Below, piece by piece: positions 8,344-16,433 of a stretch of 61,566 nt of DNA. The position numbers and the translations under genes are program-made. Position 1 is the first letter of the stretch; each line of letters starts with the position of its first letter. The stretch lies in NCBI GenBank assembly GCA_934630495.1, contig CAKTVW010000009.1, positions 1 through 61,566 of the forward strand. The letters run 5' to 3'. The DNA is from an uncultured Oscillospiraceae bacterium. GTDB taxonomy: Bacteria > Bacillota > Clostridia > Oscillospirales > Oscillospiraceae. The notes beneath the pieces were generated by a model. That model was not told the origin of the DNA, made no database searches, and saw only the letters and a list, made by a program, of their open reading frames with translations.

Positions 8344-8810
8344 TCCGTCCCCGTAACGTCCTCGAGCCGCAGAGGCACGACCGCGCTCAGCGCGGCGCGT
8401 TCGGTCTCCAGCATCATGCCCACGCGGCCCGCGCTGAAGCAAATGCGGTCAAAGCGTTCCGCGCTGCGGTCAAGCACGGTGGGAAACTGCTTTTTCATGC
8501 CGATCGGACTGCATCCGCCGTGGATATAGCCCGTCAGCGGCAGAAGGTCGCGCTGGTGGAGCATGGCGACCGCCTTTTCTCCGACGGCTGCCGCCGCCTT
8601 TTTCAAATGAAGCTCCGCCTCCACGGGGATCATGAACACATAATGCCCGCCGCTTTTCCCGACGGTGACCAGCGTTTTGAACACCCGCTCCGGCTCAATG
8701 CCGATCACGCGGGCGACCTCTGCGCCGCTGAGTGCGCCGCCGTCGTAGGAATGCACCCGATAGGCAAGCTTTTTGCGGTCGAGCTGCCGCATTGCGTTTG
8801 TTTTATCCAT
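8340..8810 (-). CDS. ybaK: YbaK/EbsC-family Cys-tRNA(Pro) deacylase
   Basis: The 156-residue protein starts at the ATG after GGAGGCGAAACGGA. It has the YbaK fold sequence marks: HSYDGGALSGAEVARVIGIEPERVFKTLVT with the conserved lysine, and YIHGGCSPIGMKKQFPTVLD near the end. The enzyme hydrolyses Cys-tRNA(Pro) made by mistake by prolyl-tRNA synthetase. It is read divergently from the ECF sigma factor and is a single-gene unit. Confidence 0.9.
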   Translation of the reverse strand: MDKTNAMRQLDRKKLAYRVHSYDGGALSGAEVARVIGIEPERVFKTLVTVGKSGGHYVFMIPVEAELHLKKAAAAVGEKAVAMLHQRDLLPLTGYIHGGCSPIGMKKQFPTVLDRSAERFDRICFSAGRVGMMLETERAALSAVVPLRLEDVTGTD

Positions 8811-8846
8811 TCCGTTTCGCCTCCGAGCGTGGGATCGTCTTTTGCT

Positions 8847-8875
8847 ATTATAGCCGTCCGTGCGGAAAATTGCAA
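8847..8875 (-). promoter_or_regulatory. Predicted promoter for ybaK
   Basis: On the minus strand, TTGCAA and TATAAT are separated by 17 bases. The -10 box lies about 40 bases upstream of the ybaK start. Confidence 0.65.
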
Positions 8876-8889
8876 GCGCACCGCAGGGA

Positions 8890-8918
8890 TTGACGGCCCG
8901 CGTCCGCGCTTTTATAAT
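8890..8918 (+). promoter_or_regulatory. Predicted promoter for the ECF sigma operon
   Basis: TTGACG at 8890-8895 and TATAAT at 8913-8918 are 17 bases apart. This is a housekeeping-type promoter about 95 bases before the sigma gene. Its -35 lies only about 15 bases from that of ybaK, so the two divergent promoters are almost back to back. No separate ECF-type promoter is evident. Confidence 0.65.
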
Positions 8919-9011
8919 GAAGAAAGGAAGAATTTTTTTATTTTCATGAAATACTTTGTACGCCCATGCTGTGATATAGGGTAGAGGGCGTCGGGAACGG
9001 GAGGTGAGCGC

Positions 9012-9563
9012 GTGACGGACGAACGCATTCTCGCACTTTTGAAGCAGCGTGACGAGCAGGGGATCCTGCTGCTGCAGGAGCAATACGGAGGCTACTGCTA
9101 CAGCATTCTGTACAGCCTGCTGCGTGACGAGGAGGCTGCGCACGAGGAGCTGAACGATCTGTGGCTGCGCGTCTGGAACGCCGTTCCGCCCGCCGAGCCG
9201 AGGCCGCTCAAATCGTATCTCGCGAAGGCCGCCCGCAACGCCGCGCTCAACCGTCTCTCTCACGACCGCGCGCAGAAGCGCGGTACGACGGCGCTGCTGC
9301 TCGACGAGCTGGCCGAGGTGCTCCCGGACCGCGCGGCGGAGGCCGTTGTGGACTCGCGTGCGCTGACGCAATCCCTGAATCGGTTTCTCGAGCGGCTCCC
9401 GACACAGGACCGGCAGCTTTTTTTGCAGCGTTACTGGTTCGGGCGCAGTGTTCGGGAGCTGGCCGCAATGGTGGGCAAAAACGAACGGAGCGTAGCGACG
9501 CGCCTCTTTCGCACCCGCAAACAACTGAAAGATTTTTTGGAAAAGGAGGGGTACAACCCATGA
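9012..9563 (+). CDS. RNA polymerase ECF-type sigma factor
   Basis: The 183-residue protein starts at GTG behind GGGAGGTGAGC. Region 2 is recognisable in YSLLRDEEAAHEELNDLWLRVWNAV, and region 4 in LPTQDRQLFLQRYWFGRSVRELAAMVGKNERSVATRLFRTRKQLK, with the helix-turn-helix that reads the -35 box. It directs RNA polymerase to a stress or envelope regulon. The stop overlaps the start of the next gene (ATGA), so the two products are made together, as is usual for a sigma/anti-sigma pair. Confidence 0.88.
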   Translation: MTDERILALLKQRDEQGILLLQEQYGGYCYSILYSLLRDEEAAHEELNDLWLRVWNAVPPAEPRPLKSYLAKAARNAALNRLSHDRAQKRGTTALLLDELAEVLPDRAAEAVVDSRALTQSLNRFLERLPTQDRQLFLQRYWFGRSVRELAAMVGKNERSVATRLFRTRKQLKDFLEKEGYNP

Positions 9564-10462
9564 AAGCCGACGATGTGCTGCAGGCGCTCGGAAACGTAGA
9601 CGACGCGCTGCTGGCGGAAGCGGACCGCCTGACGGAGCGCGGAAAAAAGCACCGCCGCTTTATCCGTCCGATGATCGCGGCGGCGATCGTTGCCGTACTG
9701 ACTCTGTCTGCGGCGGCGGCCTACTACGGCATCAACGTGCGCTACGGCACAAAAGCGATCGACGGTGTTACGGTAGCCGTACCCGGACACGGTGTCTTTA
9801 TCAACCCGAGCTATCAGACGGCAGAGATCCAATTTTCTCTGGAGCCGAAGCAGGTCTACAACAACGAGCTGTCCGACTGCCTCACGAAGGCATGGGAGCA
9901 GTGGCCGTATGAAGACAGCACTTTCACCGGCACGGTGCTGACGGAGGAGGGCGGAAAGCGCCGCGCCTTTGAAAGCCTTCAGGAGGTCGGAGATTTTCTC
10001 GGCTTGCCGCTGCATGAGACGGAAGCGCTCCGCGCGGTCGGCGGACCGTACTATGTGCGCATTCTGATCTCCGACAGCACACAGGCTGCCGCGCAATACG
10101 CCGAGACCGGACGGGTCAAGCCGACGGCGCTGATGATCGAGAGCGGTCTGCGGATCGACGCGAACGCCCGGCCGGGCAATCTGACCGTTCTTATCGCGCT
10201 GTCCGATACCTTGCCGGAGGGCTTTGCAACGCAGCACATGAACGTGATCGAGGAGGAAGGCACGCTTCGGGAAAGCCGCTACCAGAGCGACGGCGGCGTC
10301 GAGATGCTGCTGCTCGAGACGGAGCGCCTCGCAAACCGATACGGCACAGGCGGCGTCTATTGGTGCAGCGACGGCATCGCTTACAGCGCCTGCATCGAGG
10401 TCGCCCCGAGCACGCCGCAGCGTGCGCCGGACATGCTGGTACCGCTTTTTGCGGAGCTTTGA
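9560..10462 (+). CDS. Membrane-anchored putative anti-sigma factor
   Basis: The 300-residue protein starts in the overlap ATGA with the sigma gene. A short cytosolic N-terminus (about 40 residues, acidic then basic) is followed by one membrane helix (MIAAAIVAVLTLSAAAAYYG, residues about 43-62) and an extracytoplasmic domain of about 235 residues. This is the topology of clostridial anti-sigma factors in which the cytosolic part holds the sigma factor and the outer domain senses a signal. I recognise no named sensor domain. The assignment rests on topology and gene order. Confidence 0.7.
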   Translation: MKADDVLQALGNVDDALLAEADRLTERGKKHRRFIRPMIAAAIVAVLTLSAAAAYYGINVRYGTKAIDGVTVAVPGHGVFINPSYQTAEIQFSLEPKQVYNNELSDCLTKAWEQWPYEDSTFTGTVLTEEGGKRRAFESLQEVGDFLGLPLHETEALRAVGGPYYVRILISDSTQAAAQYAETGRVKPTALMIESGLRIDANARPGNLTVLIALSDTLPEGFATQHMNVIEEEGTLRESRYQSDGGVEMLLLETERLANRYGTGGVYWCSDGIAYSACIEVAPSTPQRAPDMLVPLFAEL

Positions 10463-10478
10463 CAGAAAGGAAATGAAT

Positions 10479-11792
10479 ATGAAAAAAATCGTTGCGCTGT
10501 TTACGGCGGCGCTGCTGTTCCTGACGGGGTGCAGCACCGTTCTGGCAGAGTATAAGCTGCCGTCGACCGATACACAGCCGACCACGGAGTCTCCCCTGCC
10601 GTCCGCCGATCAGGAGCGGACCTACAACACCTACCCCGTCGATCAGGATCTGGATGCCGTTTTCGGCAGCGCGGACCACGAGATCTTTTTCTTGGAAAAC
10701 GACCGCCGCGCACAGTATTACGACCTGAGCGTCAACAAGGAGCAGGTCTACTGCACCCGCCCCGGCTGCACCCATCTGGACAAGGATTGCCCCGCCTACT
10801 ACGGCGGCGCGGTCTGGGGCACGAACTACACGGTCAACGGCGAGTATGTCTACGCCGCGCCGCTGGCCGAGGATTCCGGTTCCTTCTCTCTGCTGGCGAT
10901 GAACATTCTGACCGGCGAAAAGGAAACGCTGCTCAGCCGCACCGCGCCGGAGGGCCATTATTACGAGCCGCCCACGCTGATCTTTACCGGCAGCTCTCTG
11001 ATCGTGAAATACTTCGACATTTATCTGCAGGACCATTACGAGAACGGAGATCAGGTCGTCGACGAGCTGTCGCAGGTCACCCACATCGAGCGCTTCGACC
11101 TCTCGACCGGCGAGGTGCGGGAGCTGTTCAGCAAGGAGTCGCCGAGCTACGGCGGACGCGTGCTGGGGACGAGCGGCGCGATCTTAGACGCGGGCGACCG
11201 CTACGCGCTGTTCATGTCCGGCGTCGACTTCGTCGAGCCGCCGATGTCCCGTTCCGACTTCCTCAAGGACGGCGGCACGGAAGCCGAATACGGCAAATAT
11301 GTGTCGAGCTTGGAGGAAACGGGCGGCGACTACTACCTCTGGGATCTGGAAAGCGGCGAAAAGACCTTCCTCTACAGCTACGACGAAGACCTTACCGACA
11401 GCAGCTTCGCATACAGTGATGACCATACGGTCTGCTTTGCGCGCGGGAACGCGGTGTGGCGTCTCGACCTGAAGGACGGCACGACGACGGAGCTGTTCAC
11501 GACCGAGGCTCCGGTCGTTATGACGGAGCAGTGGGACGGCCGCGTATTCTACAACACGGAGAAGGACGGCGTCTGGGAATGGTTCTGGTACGAGCTTGCC
11601 ACGGGCGAAACGCACCAGTTCCAGAAGGGCGTATACAACTGCATCTTCTCGATCTACGCGGAGACGCCGAATTATTTCGTCGGTCTCGTCGAGGGCGGCG
11701 ACTGCGCATTCTATGTGCTGTCCAAGCAGGATTACTATAACGAAAACTACGCGGCCGCTCAGTCGATCGGCAGCATGAGCATCAAGGGATAA
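10479..11792 (+). CDS. Lipoprotein, beta-rich extracytoplasmic domain
   Basis: I chose the second of two nearby ATGs (10479 rather than 10473) because it lies seven bases after GAAAGGA. The 437-residue product has a lipoprotein signal (MKKIVALFTAALLFLTGC; lipobox LTGC). The mature part begins with a Thr/Pro-rich spacer and then a Cys motif, YCTRPGCTHLDKDCPAYYGG. Repeated blade-like segments follow (for example YYLWDLESGEKTFLY, NAVWRLDLKDGTTTELF), suggesting a beta-propeller. It is the third gene of the sigma operon, 16 bases downstream, so it may be a target or sensor partner of that system. Its function is unknown. Confidence 0.78.
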   Translation: MKKIVALFTAALLFLTGCSTVLAEYKLPSTDTQPTTESPLPSADQERTYNTYPVDQDLDAVFGSADHEIFFLENDRRAQYYDLSVNKEQVYCTRPGCTHLDKDCPAYYGGAVWGTNYTVNGEYVYAAPLAEDSGSFSLLAMNILTGEKETLLSRTAPEGHYYEPPTLIFTGSSLIVKYFDIYLQDHYENGDQVVDELSQVTHIERFDLSTGEVRELFSKESPSYGGRVLGTSGAILDAGDRYALFMSGVDFVEPPMSRSDFLKDGGTEAEYGKYVSSLEETGGDYYLWDLESGEKTFLYSYDEDLTDSSFAYSDDHTVCFARGNAVWRLDLKDGTTTELFTTEAPVVMTEQWDGRVFYNTEKDGVWEWFWYELATGETHQFQKGVYNCIFSIYAETPNYFVGLVEGGDCAFYVLSKQDYYNENYAAAQSIGSMSIKG

Positions 11793-11797
11793 CAGTA

Positions 11798-11832
11798 AAA
11801 GCGCGGCAGAGACATCACGTCTCTGCCGCGCT
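11798..11832 (+). terminator. Intrinsic terminator hairpin of the sigma operon
   Basis: The stem AAGCGCGGCAGAGAC/GTCTCTGCCGCGCTT has a five-base loop. It ends exactly where a family A element terminus begins (11833). The expected T-run after the stem is missing, apparently replaced by that repeat. Confidence 0.75.
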
Positions 11833-12250
11833 TCAGCGTGTCGAAAAACCCTTTTCGGCACGCTGGCAGACTGTTAAAAAGTCCTCCGTCCTGTCATTGC
11901 AAGGCCCTGTAAAGGGCCGTGGCAATCTTGTGCAGGCAGCTACGAAAAAGCAAGAGGACGAGAGTTGCGGATTGCCGCGTCGCTTCGCTCCTCGCAATGA
12001 CATAATCAAAGGTGCTCTGCCACGCCGAGGCGGCAAAAGCCGCCGACGTCTACGGCATCGCAATAACAAGCACGGACGGGGACGGCGGGGTGGGGTCACC
12101 CCGCCCTACGCAGAAACGGCCGCGCCTGCCGAGGCCGATACGCCGCATCCGTAAAGCGGCGGCATCGCAATGACATAACCGAGGTTCTTCAAGATACTGC
12201 AATTGCCGGGCGGCCCCTTGCGGGACCGACCGGCAATTGCGCGGAATAAG
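11833..12250. repeat. Family A element end plus other dispersed repeats
   Basis: Bases 11833-11886 match the left end of the elements at 3013 and 50757 (hairpin CAGCGTG...CACGCTG, then CAGACTG). From about 11895 to 12001 a second repeat has inverted ends (TGTCATTGC...GCAATGACA) and contains GCGTCGCTTCGCTCCTCG, whose near-inverse recurs at about 61468-61487. Near 12090-12115 is a GGGGTCACCCCGCCCTACG repeat. At 12199-12240 is a hairpin GCAATTGCCGG/CCGGCAATTGC. No gene is seen in this stretch, which looks like a landing zone for small non-coding repeats. Confidence 0.65.
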
Positions 12251-12268
12251 TTTCATTCGGTAATCGTA

Positions 12269-12910
12269 TCAGTCTTTTTCCTTCACGTCCCGAATCTCGA
12301 AGCGTGCGCCGTCCGTGGAATCGTGGCTTGCATAGATCACGTCGGTATGATAATCGACAAGCTCAAAATGATACGGAGACGAGCTTGTAACGGCGGCGGA
12401 GTTTTCGGTCAGCTCCATTGTGACGGACCCGGCGCCCGTTCCGGAAGCGCTGTATTTGCGCGGGGAGGACGGGGCCGTTCGATAGCGAAGCCGGTATTCC
12501 ATATCCGTGCCGGATGCGGACACCGCCGTCTTTGAAATAACGGCGCTGTCGATATTCGTGCCGGACATGTTGCAGAACTGTCCCTTGTCAAAGTCTCCCC
12601 ACACCACGGAGAAAAACACATCCTCCGCATCAGAGGTGAAGGTAAACGACTCGCTGTAGAGTACGCGGAAAAAGGTATATTTTATGGAGCCTTCGATCTG
12701 CAAAACCTCGATCGAACCGCTCGGTCCTGTCAGAGGGTCGAAGTTCATTGTCTCGCCTTCGGCATTGGTGATCGTGACGCGGGCGGATTGCGGCACTGCG
12801 ACCCAGACCTCTCTTCTCCGCAGGAAAAACCGTGCCGTAAACCATATGCCGACGGCGATCGCCAGCGCGGCGGCAATGCAAACAGGCAGAAGCCATTTCT
12901 TTCGTGTCAT
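12269..12910 (-). CDS. Membrane-anchored protein of unknown function
   Basis: The 213-residue protein has an uncleaved N-terminal membrane helix (KKWLLPVCIAAALAIAVGIW) followed by an outside domain. It overlaps the end of the preceding gene by four bases (ATGA). It is a diverged paralogue of that neighbour: ARVTITNAEGETMNF here aligns with SCTVTNAEGETLTIENG there, and the following strand pattern also matches. I do not recognise the family. The two probably act together at the envelope. Confidence 0.65.
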   Translation of the reverse strand: MTRKKWLLPVCIAAALAIAVGIWFTARFFLRRREVWVAVPQSARVTITNAEGETMNFDPLTGPSGSIEVLQIEGSIKYTFFRVLYSESFTFTSDAEDVFFSVVWGDFDKGQFCNMSGTNIDSAVISKTAVSASGTDMEYRLRYRTAPSSPRKYSASGTGAGSVTMELTENSAAVTSSSPYHFELVDYHTDVIYASHDSTDGARFEIRDVKEKD

Positions 12911-13704
12911 TCCTGTGTCTCCTCTACGGTCGCCCCAAGCTTGCGGAGCGCTTCACTGTGCGCTCTTCGGAAGCTCAGGCATCCCGCGTCGTCGGTCGGC
13001 AGCGGCTCGACGGTATCTTCGGCAGACGGGAGCTGCAGGGTGCTTTCGCCGCCCTCCTCCGCAGTGCAGACGGCAAGGTACGCCGTCGGTTCGCTCGAAA
13101 CGGAATGATCGTTGATCGCCGCCTGATAGGGCGAGCCGCCGTTGAGCAGCGCCTGCCCGTCCTGCATCAGCGCGGAGAATTTCGTTTCGCCGCTTCCGAG
13201 CATATAACAGAACAACGAGGAGCGATCGGCGGAATTGCAGCAGAGCGCATAGGTCATATCTTCGCCCTCCGCGTAGATGCCGCCGACGGACAGTACCGCC
13301 ATGCGGGCACCGCTCACATCCAAGTCGCGGAAAAAGCTGTCGTCCCATGCGACCATGAAACGGCTGACCTCATCGGCGGATTCAAAGATAAAATAGCTGC
13401 TGTACGGCACAAGGCAGCGGAAGGTCGGGCTGACGTCGTAGCCCTCGACGGCTGTCTGATACACCTTTATTTCGCCTGCGGCTTCGCCGTTTTCGATCGT
13501 CAGGGTCTCGCCCTCGGCATTGGTAACGGTACACGAGGCATTATAATAAACATCGAGCCAGATCTTTTCTCCCGCATTCGCGGGGCGCGCGGTGTCTGCG
13601 GTCAGTTCTGCGGGCACGGCGCTTTTTTGTACGGTCGGCGTCCCGCCGCATGCGCAAAGCAACAGCAGCAGGAGCGCAAGGATCATTGCGGTAAATCGCT
13701 TCAC
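12907..13704 (-). CDS. Lipoprotein of unknown function, paralogue of the next gene
   Basis: The start is a GTG at 13704 behind GAAAGGAG; the longer open frame upstream has no ribosome binding site. The 265-residue product has a lipoprotein signal (MILALLLLLLCACGG). The mature domain includes IWLDVYYNASCTVTNAEGET and a strand-rich central part similar to the membrane protein encoded just downstream. No catalytic motif is visible. Its own promoter lies about 20-50 bases upstream. Confidence 0.68.
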   Translation of the reverse strand: MKRFTAMILALLLLLLCACGGTPTVQKSAVPAELTADTARPANAGEKIWLDVYYNASCTVTNAEGETLTIENGEAAGEIKVYQTAVEGYDVSPTFRCLVPYSSYFIFESADEVSRFMVAWDDSFFRDLDVSGARMAVLSVGGIYAEGEDMTYALCCNSADRSSLFCYMLGSGETKFSALMQDGQALLNGGSPYQAAINDHSVSSEPTAYLAVCTAEEGGESTLQLPSAEDTVEPLPTDDAGCLSFRRAHSEALRKLGATVEETQE

Positions 13705-13722
13705 GTTAAAAACTCCTTTCAA

Positions 13723-13751
13723 ATAATATGGGCGGTCGCTCATATATTCAA
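13723..13751 (-). promoter_or_regulatory. Predicted promoter for the paired envelope genes
   Basis: On the minus strand, TTGAAT and TATTAT are separated by 17 bases, with the -10 about 20 bases before the GTG start. Confidence 0.55.
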
Positions 13752-14011
13752 AAGGAACAGCGGCATGACCGATCGTTCTCCGAGGCATCCGCCGGGCGCG
13801 GCGGCATGGAAATGCGCGGCTTTTTACCGGGCCCCGACGGAAGCGTCAGCAGCGCTTGCGCGGCTCTTAAACGCTTCATTCCGGTCGGGTATCCGTATTA
13901 TGCGCGGGGAACGGTCGGTTGTTCCTGAGAGAGCTGCGCGGATGCCTGCGTCGGCATCGGGCAGTCACGGAACAGGGTCTGTGCGATAGGAGAAAAAACA
14001 CACGATAGCGG

Positions 14012-14080
14012 CAAGCGCCGAAGGATACGGCGGCATGAGGCGGGAATGCCGTCTGCTTGTCTCGGATCTTTCGGCGCTTG
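14012..14080 (-). terminator. Long hairpin downstream of the VanW gene
   Basis: The outer stem AAGCGCCGAAGGAT pairs with ATCTTTCGGCGCTT, and an inner stem ACGGC..CAT pairs with ATGCCGT. On the minus strand a T-rich run follows some 15 bases later. It is placed to end the VanW transcript. The rest of 13752-14109 shows no gene. Confidence 0.5.
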
Positions 14081-14109
14081 TATTACGGTCACAGTCGTGG
14101 CGTACGTTC

Positions 14110-16080
14110 TTATGGCGTTTCCGGCGCGGTCTCCTCGGTGGGCGGCTCGGTCGGTTCGGGCGTGGGCGCTTCGGTGGGAGCCTGCGTGGGCGGCTCGGTC
14201 GGTTCGGGCGTGGACGGCTGCGTGGACGGCTCGGTCGTCGGCTCCTCCTTCTTCACGATGTGCGCGATCAGCCTGTTGCGGCGGTCATATTTAGAGTAGC
14301 AGACGATCTCCGTGGACATCAGCTTGCCGTTCTTGTCGTACTTATACATATAAGTTGTGACGTCCGCGCCGTTATAGGCGGTCTGGATCACGTCGCCCTC
14401 GGAATACTTGCTGTATTTGCTGTAGTTCGGCATATCGGGCGAAATGTCAACGGTCTCGACGCTCGCTTCATAATAGCCGGTCGTGGTATAGTCCAGCTCG
14501 ACGGTATATTCCTTCGTCTCCGTGCCGACAAAGCGCATGTGTACATAGCCGTTGGAAACAGACGCCTCCAGGCGGATGGGGAAGGCCGTATTGTTGCGGA
14601 ACTTGTAGTCCAGATAGCCCCAGTAGACCGTCGCGTCCATGCCCCACGGGATATATTCGGGCGTGAACTGGTGCTCATAGCGCTCGACGACCTCCAGATT
14701 TGCCTTGATCGTGCAGTAGAACACGGTCGAAGCGACCTGACACACGCCGCCGCCGAGCTGCTGCTGCGTTTCGCCGCCGACATACACGCCCGCCTCGCCG
14801 TAGCCCTTGGCCGCGGTGCGTTCGCCGACGGTCTCGTTGAAGGAGAACGTCTCGCCGGGCTTGACGATCGTGCCGTCGATGGCCTCGCAGGCAAGCTCCA
14901 GATTGTGCGTTCTGGTGGGGTTGTAGGTATGCGGGCTGTCATAGTAGGAAAGCACGTCGCAGAAAAGCTGCTTTTCCAGAGATTCGCGGGTAAATTCCGG
15001 CTTGAGCGTCTGCAGCGGAAGCGTGATCTTCTCGCCGGGCAGCGCCTCCTCAAAGGCGTTGATCGCGTCGGCCATGCGGAAGCCGAAGCCGTCCTTGCCG
15101 TCGGTGATCTCAAAGGTGTCCTCGTCGCAGACGGCGTTTACCGGCGCTTCACACTTGTATTTCTTATACAGCTCGTCGAGGTCGACCGCCTCGGGGAGCT
15201 TCTCCTGATAGACATATTTTAAGGTGTATTCACCCTTGGTATAGGCGGCGACGATCTCGTCGTACAGCGCGTCGATGTCGATATCGCGCTGAAGCGTTCC
15301 CAGCGTGATCTCAATGGCGTCGACCGTCTGCGGATTGCCGTCGGCATCGGTCACGGTGGTCTTGCCGTCGGCGATCTTCGTCTCGGAGCCTTCGGAGGCG
15401 GTGTCCTCCAGATAGCTCGCCAGCACCTCGCGGATATAGCTCTCGTTGAGCGTCAGATGCTTCGACACGTCGATATCGACCCGCTCGTTCGTGCCGTTTT
15501 TCAGCGCGGTGCGGCCGTACTGATAGGCCTCCTTGACGGCGGCGTCGACATCCAGCGCGGCGTTGACGTCCCCGGCCAGCAGCTTGAGCGTGCGGTCAAG
15601 CGTGCAGGGCGTGCCGTTTTCATCCACCGGCGCGTCCGGGTCGACCGGCTGCTTGTCGTCCTTGACGATGGCGACGGTGGCCTGCGCGTTTTCCAGCGGC
15701 TTGCCGTAAATGTCCTTCTTCGTCTCCTTCGTCGGGTCGTAGGTCGTCGTATAGGTCTTGAATTTGTCCCCCCGGGTATAGAGGCTGACATCCATATCAT
15801 TGTCGAATTTCAGCGCGGACAGGGCGGTCTTGGCCTCCTCCTCGGTCATCCCGGAGAGGTCGATGCCCTCGACAAAGACGTTCTGCGCAATGCGGCCGTC
15901 GTCGCGGCCCTTCAGCAGCAGGCAGCCCGCCAGCGTGCCCGCCACCAGCACAATCGCAACGATAATGCACACGATCAGCGGCGCACGGCTCTTCTTTCTG
16001 CGGGGCTTTCTTCTCGCCGGCGCCGGCTGCGGCGCTGCGGCGCGAACCTGCGGGCGATTTGCTTTCTCAAATTTTCCCAT
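14110..16080 (-). CDS. VanW-family protein with peptidoglycan-binding (PG4-like) domains
   Basis: The 656-residue protein has a basic cytosolic head (ARRKPRRKKSRAP), one membrane helix (about residues 34-54), repeated alpha-beta domains of the type preceding VanW in clostridia, then the VanW domain. The VanW domain is recognised by RTHNLELACEAIDGTIVKPGETFSFNETVG and QLGGGVCQVASTVFY. The tail is a long Pro/Thr/Glu linker. VanW domains occur in vancomycin-resistance clusters and in many cell-wall proteins, but their reaction is not established. It has its own promoter and terminator. This is not evidence of glycopeptide resistance. Confidence 0.85.
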   Translation of the reverse strand: MGKFEKANRPQVRAAAPQPAPARRKPRRKKSRAPLIVCIIVAIVLVAGTLAGCLLLKGRDDGRIAQNVFVEGIDLSGMTEEEAKTALSALKFDNDMDVSLYTRGDKFKTYTTTYDPTKETKKDIYGKPLENAQATVAIVKDDKQPVDPDAPVDENGTPCTLDRTLKLLAGDVNAALDVDAAVKEAYQYGRTALKNGTNERVDIDVSKHLTLNESYIREVLASYLEDTASEGSETKIADGKTTVTDADGNPQTVDAIEITLGTLQRDIDIDALYDEIVAAYTKGEYTLKYVYQEKLPEAVDLDELYKKYKCEAPVNAVCDEDTFEITDGKDGFGFRMADAINAFEEALPGEKITLPLQTLKPEFTRESLEKQLFCDVLSYYDSPHTYNPTRTHNLELACEAIDGTIVKPGETFSFNETVGERTAAKGYGEAGVYVGGETQQQLGGGVCQVASTVFYCTIKANLEVVERYEHQFTPEYIPWGMDATVYWGYLDYKFRNNTAFPIRLEASVSNGYVHMRFVGTETKEYTVELDYTTTGYYEASVETVDISPDMPNYSKYSKYSEGDVIQTAYNGADVTTYMYKYDKNGKLMSTEIVCYSKYDRRNRLIAHIVKKEEPTTEPSTQPSTPEPTEPPTQAPTEAPTPEPTEPPTEETAPETP

Positions 16081-16236
16081 AGCTCTTCTCCTGATCCTTT
16101 TTATCCGCTTGCGGCGGAAGGCCGCTTGCTGTCTCCCGCCGCACGGCGGTCATGGTAAATATTGTAAAATTTCACGAAGCGGAACGGTCTGCACCCTTCG
16201 ACAGGCGTCGAAACGGGTAAAAAACGTCCCGTCGTT

Positions 16237-16264
16237 ATTATACCGTAGAAACTGTAAAATGCAA
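16237..16264 (-). promoter_or_regulatory. Predicted promoter for the VanW gene
   Basis: On the minus strand, TTGCAT and TATAAT are separated by 16 bases, about 155 bases upstream of the start codon. The region 16081-16433 holds no gene. Confidence 0.55.
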
Positions 16265-16345
16265 CTACGATTTCATTACGAAGTCTTACAAAAAGATGAA
16301 ATTATGTAAACTCTTTTCATAATTCTTCTGCTTGTTCAGACGAAA

Positions 16346-16379
16346 AGCGGCACAAAAAGTTCCCGTCTTTTTTGCCGCA
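16346..16379 (-). terminator. Intrinsic terminator of the glmU-mfd operon
   Basis: On the minus strand, GCGGCAAAAAAG pairs with CTTTTTGTGCCGC and is followed by TTTT. It lies about 55 bases past the mfd stop. Confidence 0.7.
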
Positions 16380-16433
16380 GAGCGAAAAAACTTCCGCCCT
16401 GCGGCCGTTTTATACCGGGAGCCGGGCCTCGCA

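Noticed and set aside
14110..16080. Glycopeptide resistance locus suggested by VanW and VanZ names
   Set aside because: No vanHAX ligase or dehydrogenase genes exist in the window, and VanW and VanZ proteins are common in clostridia without resistance.
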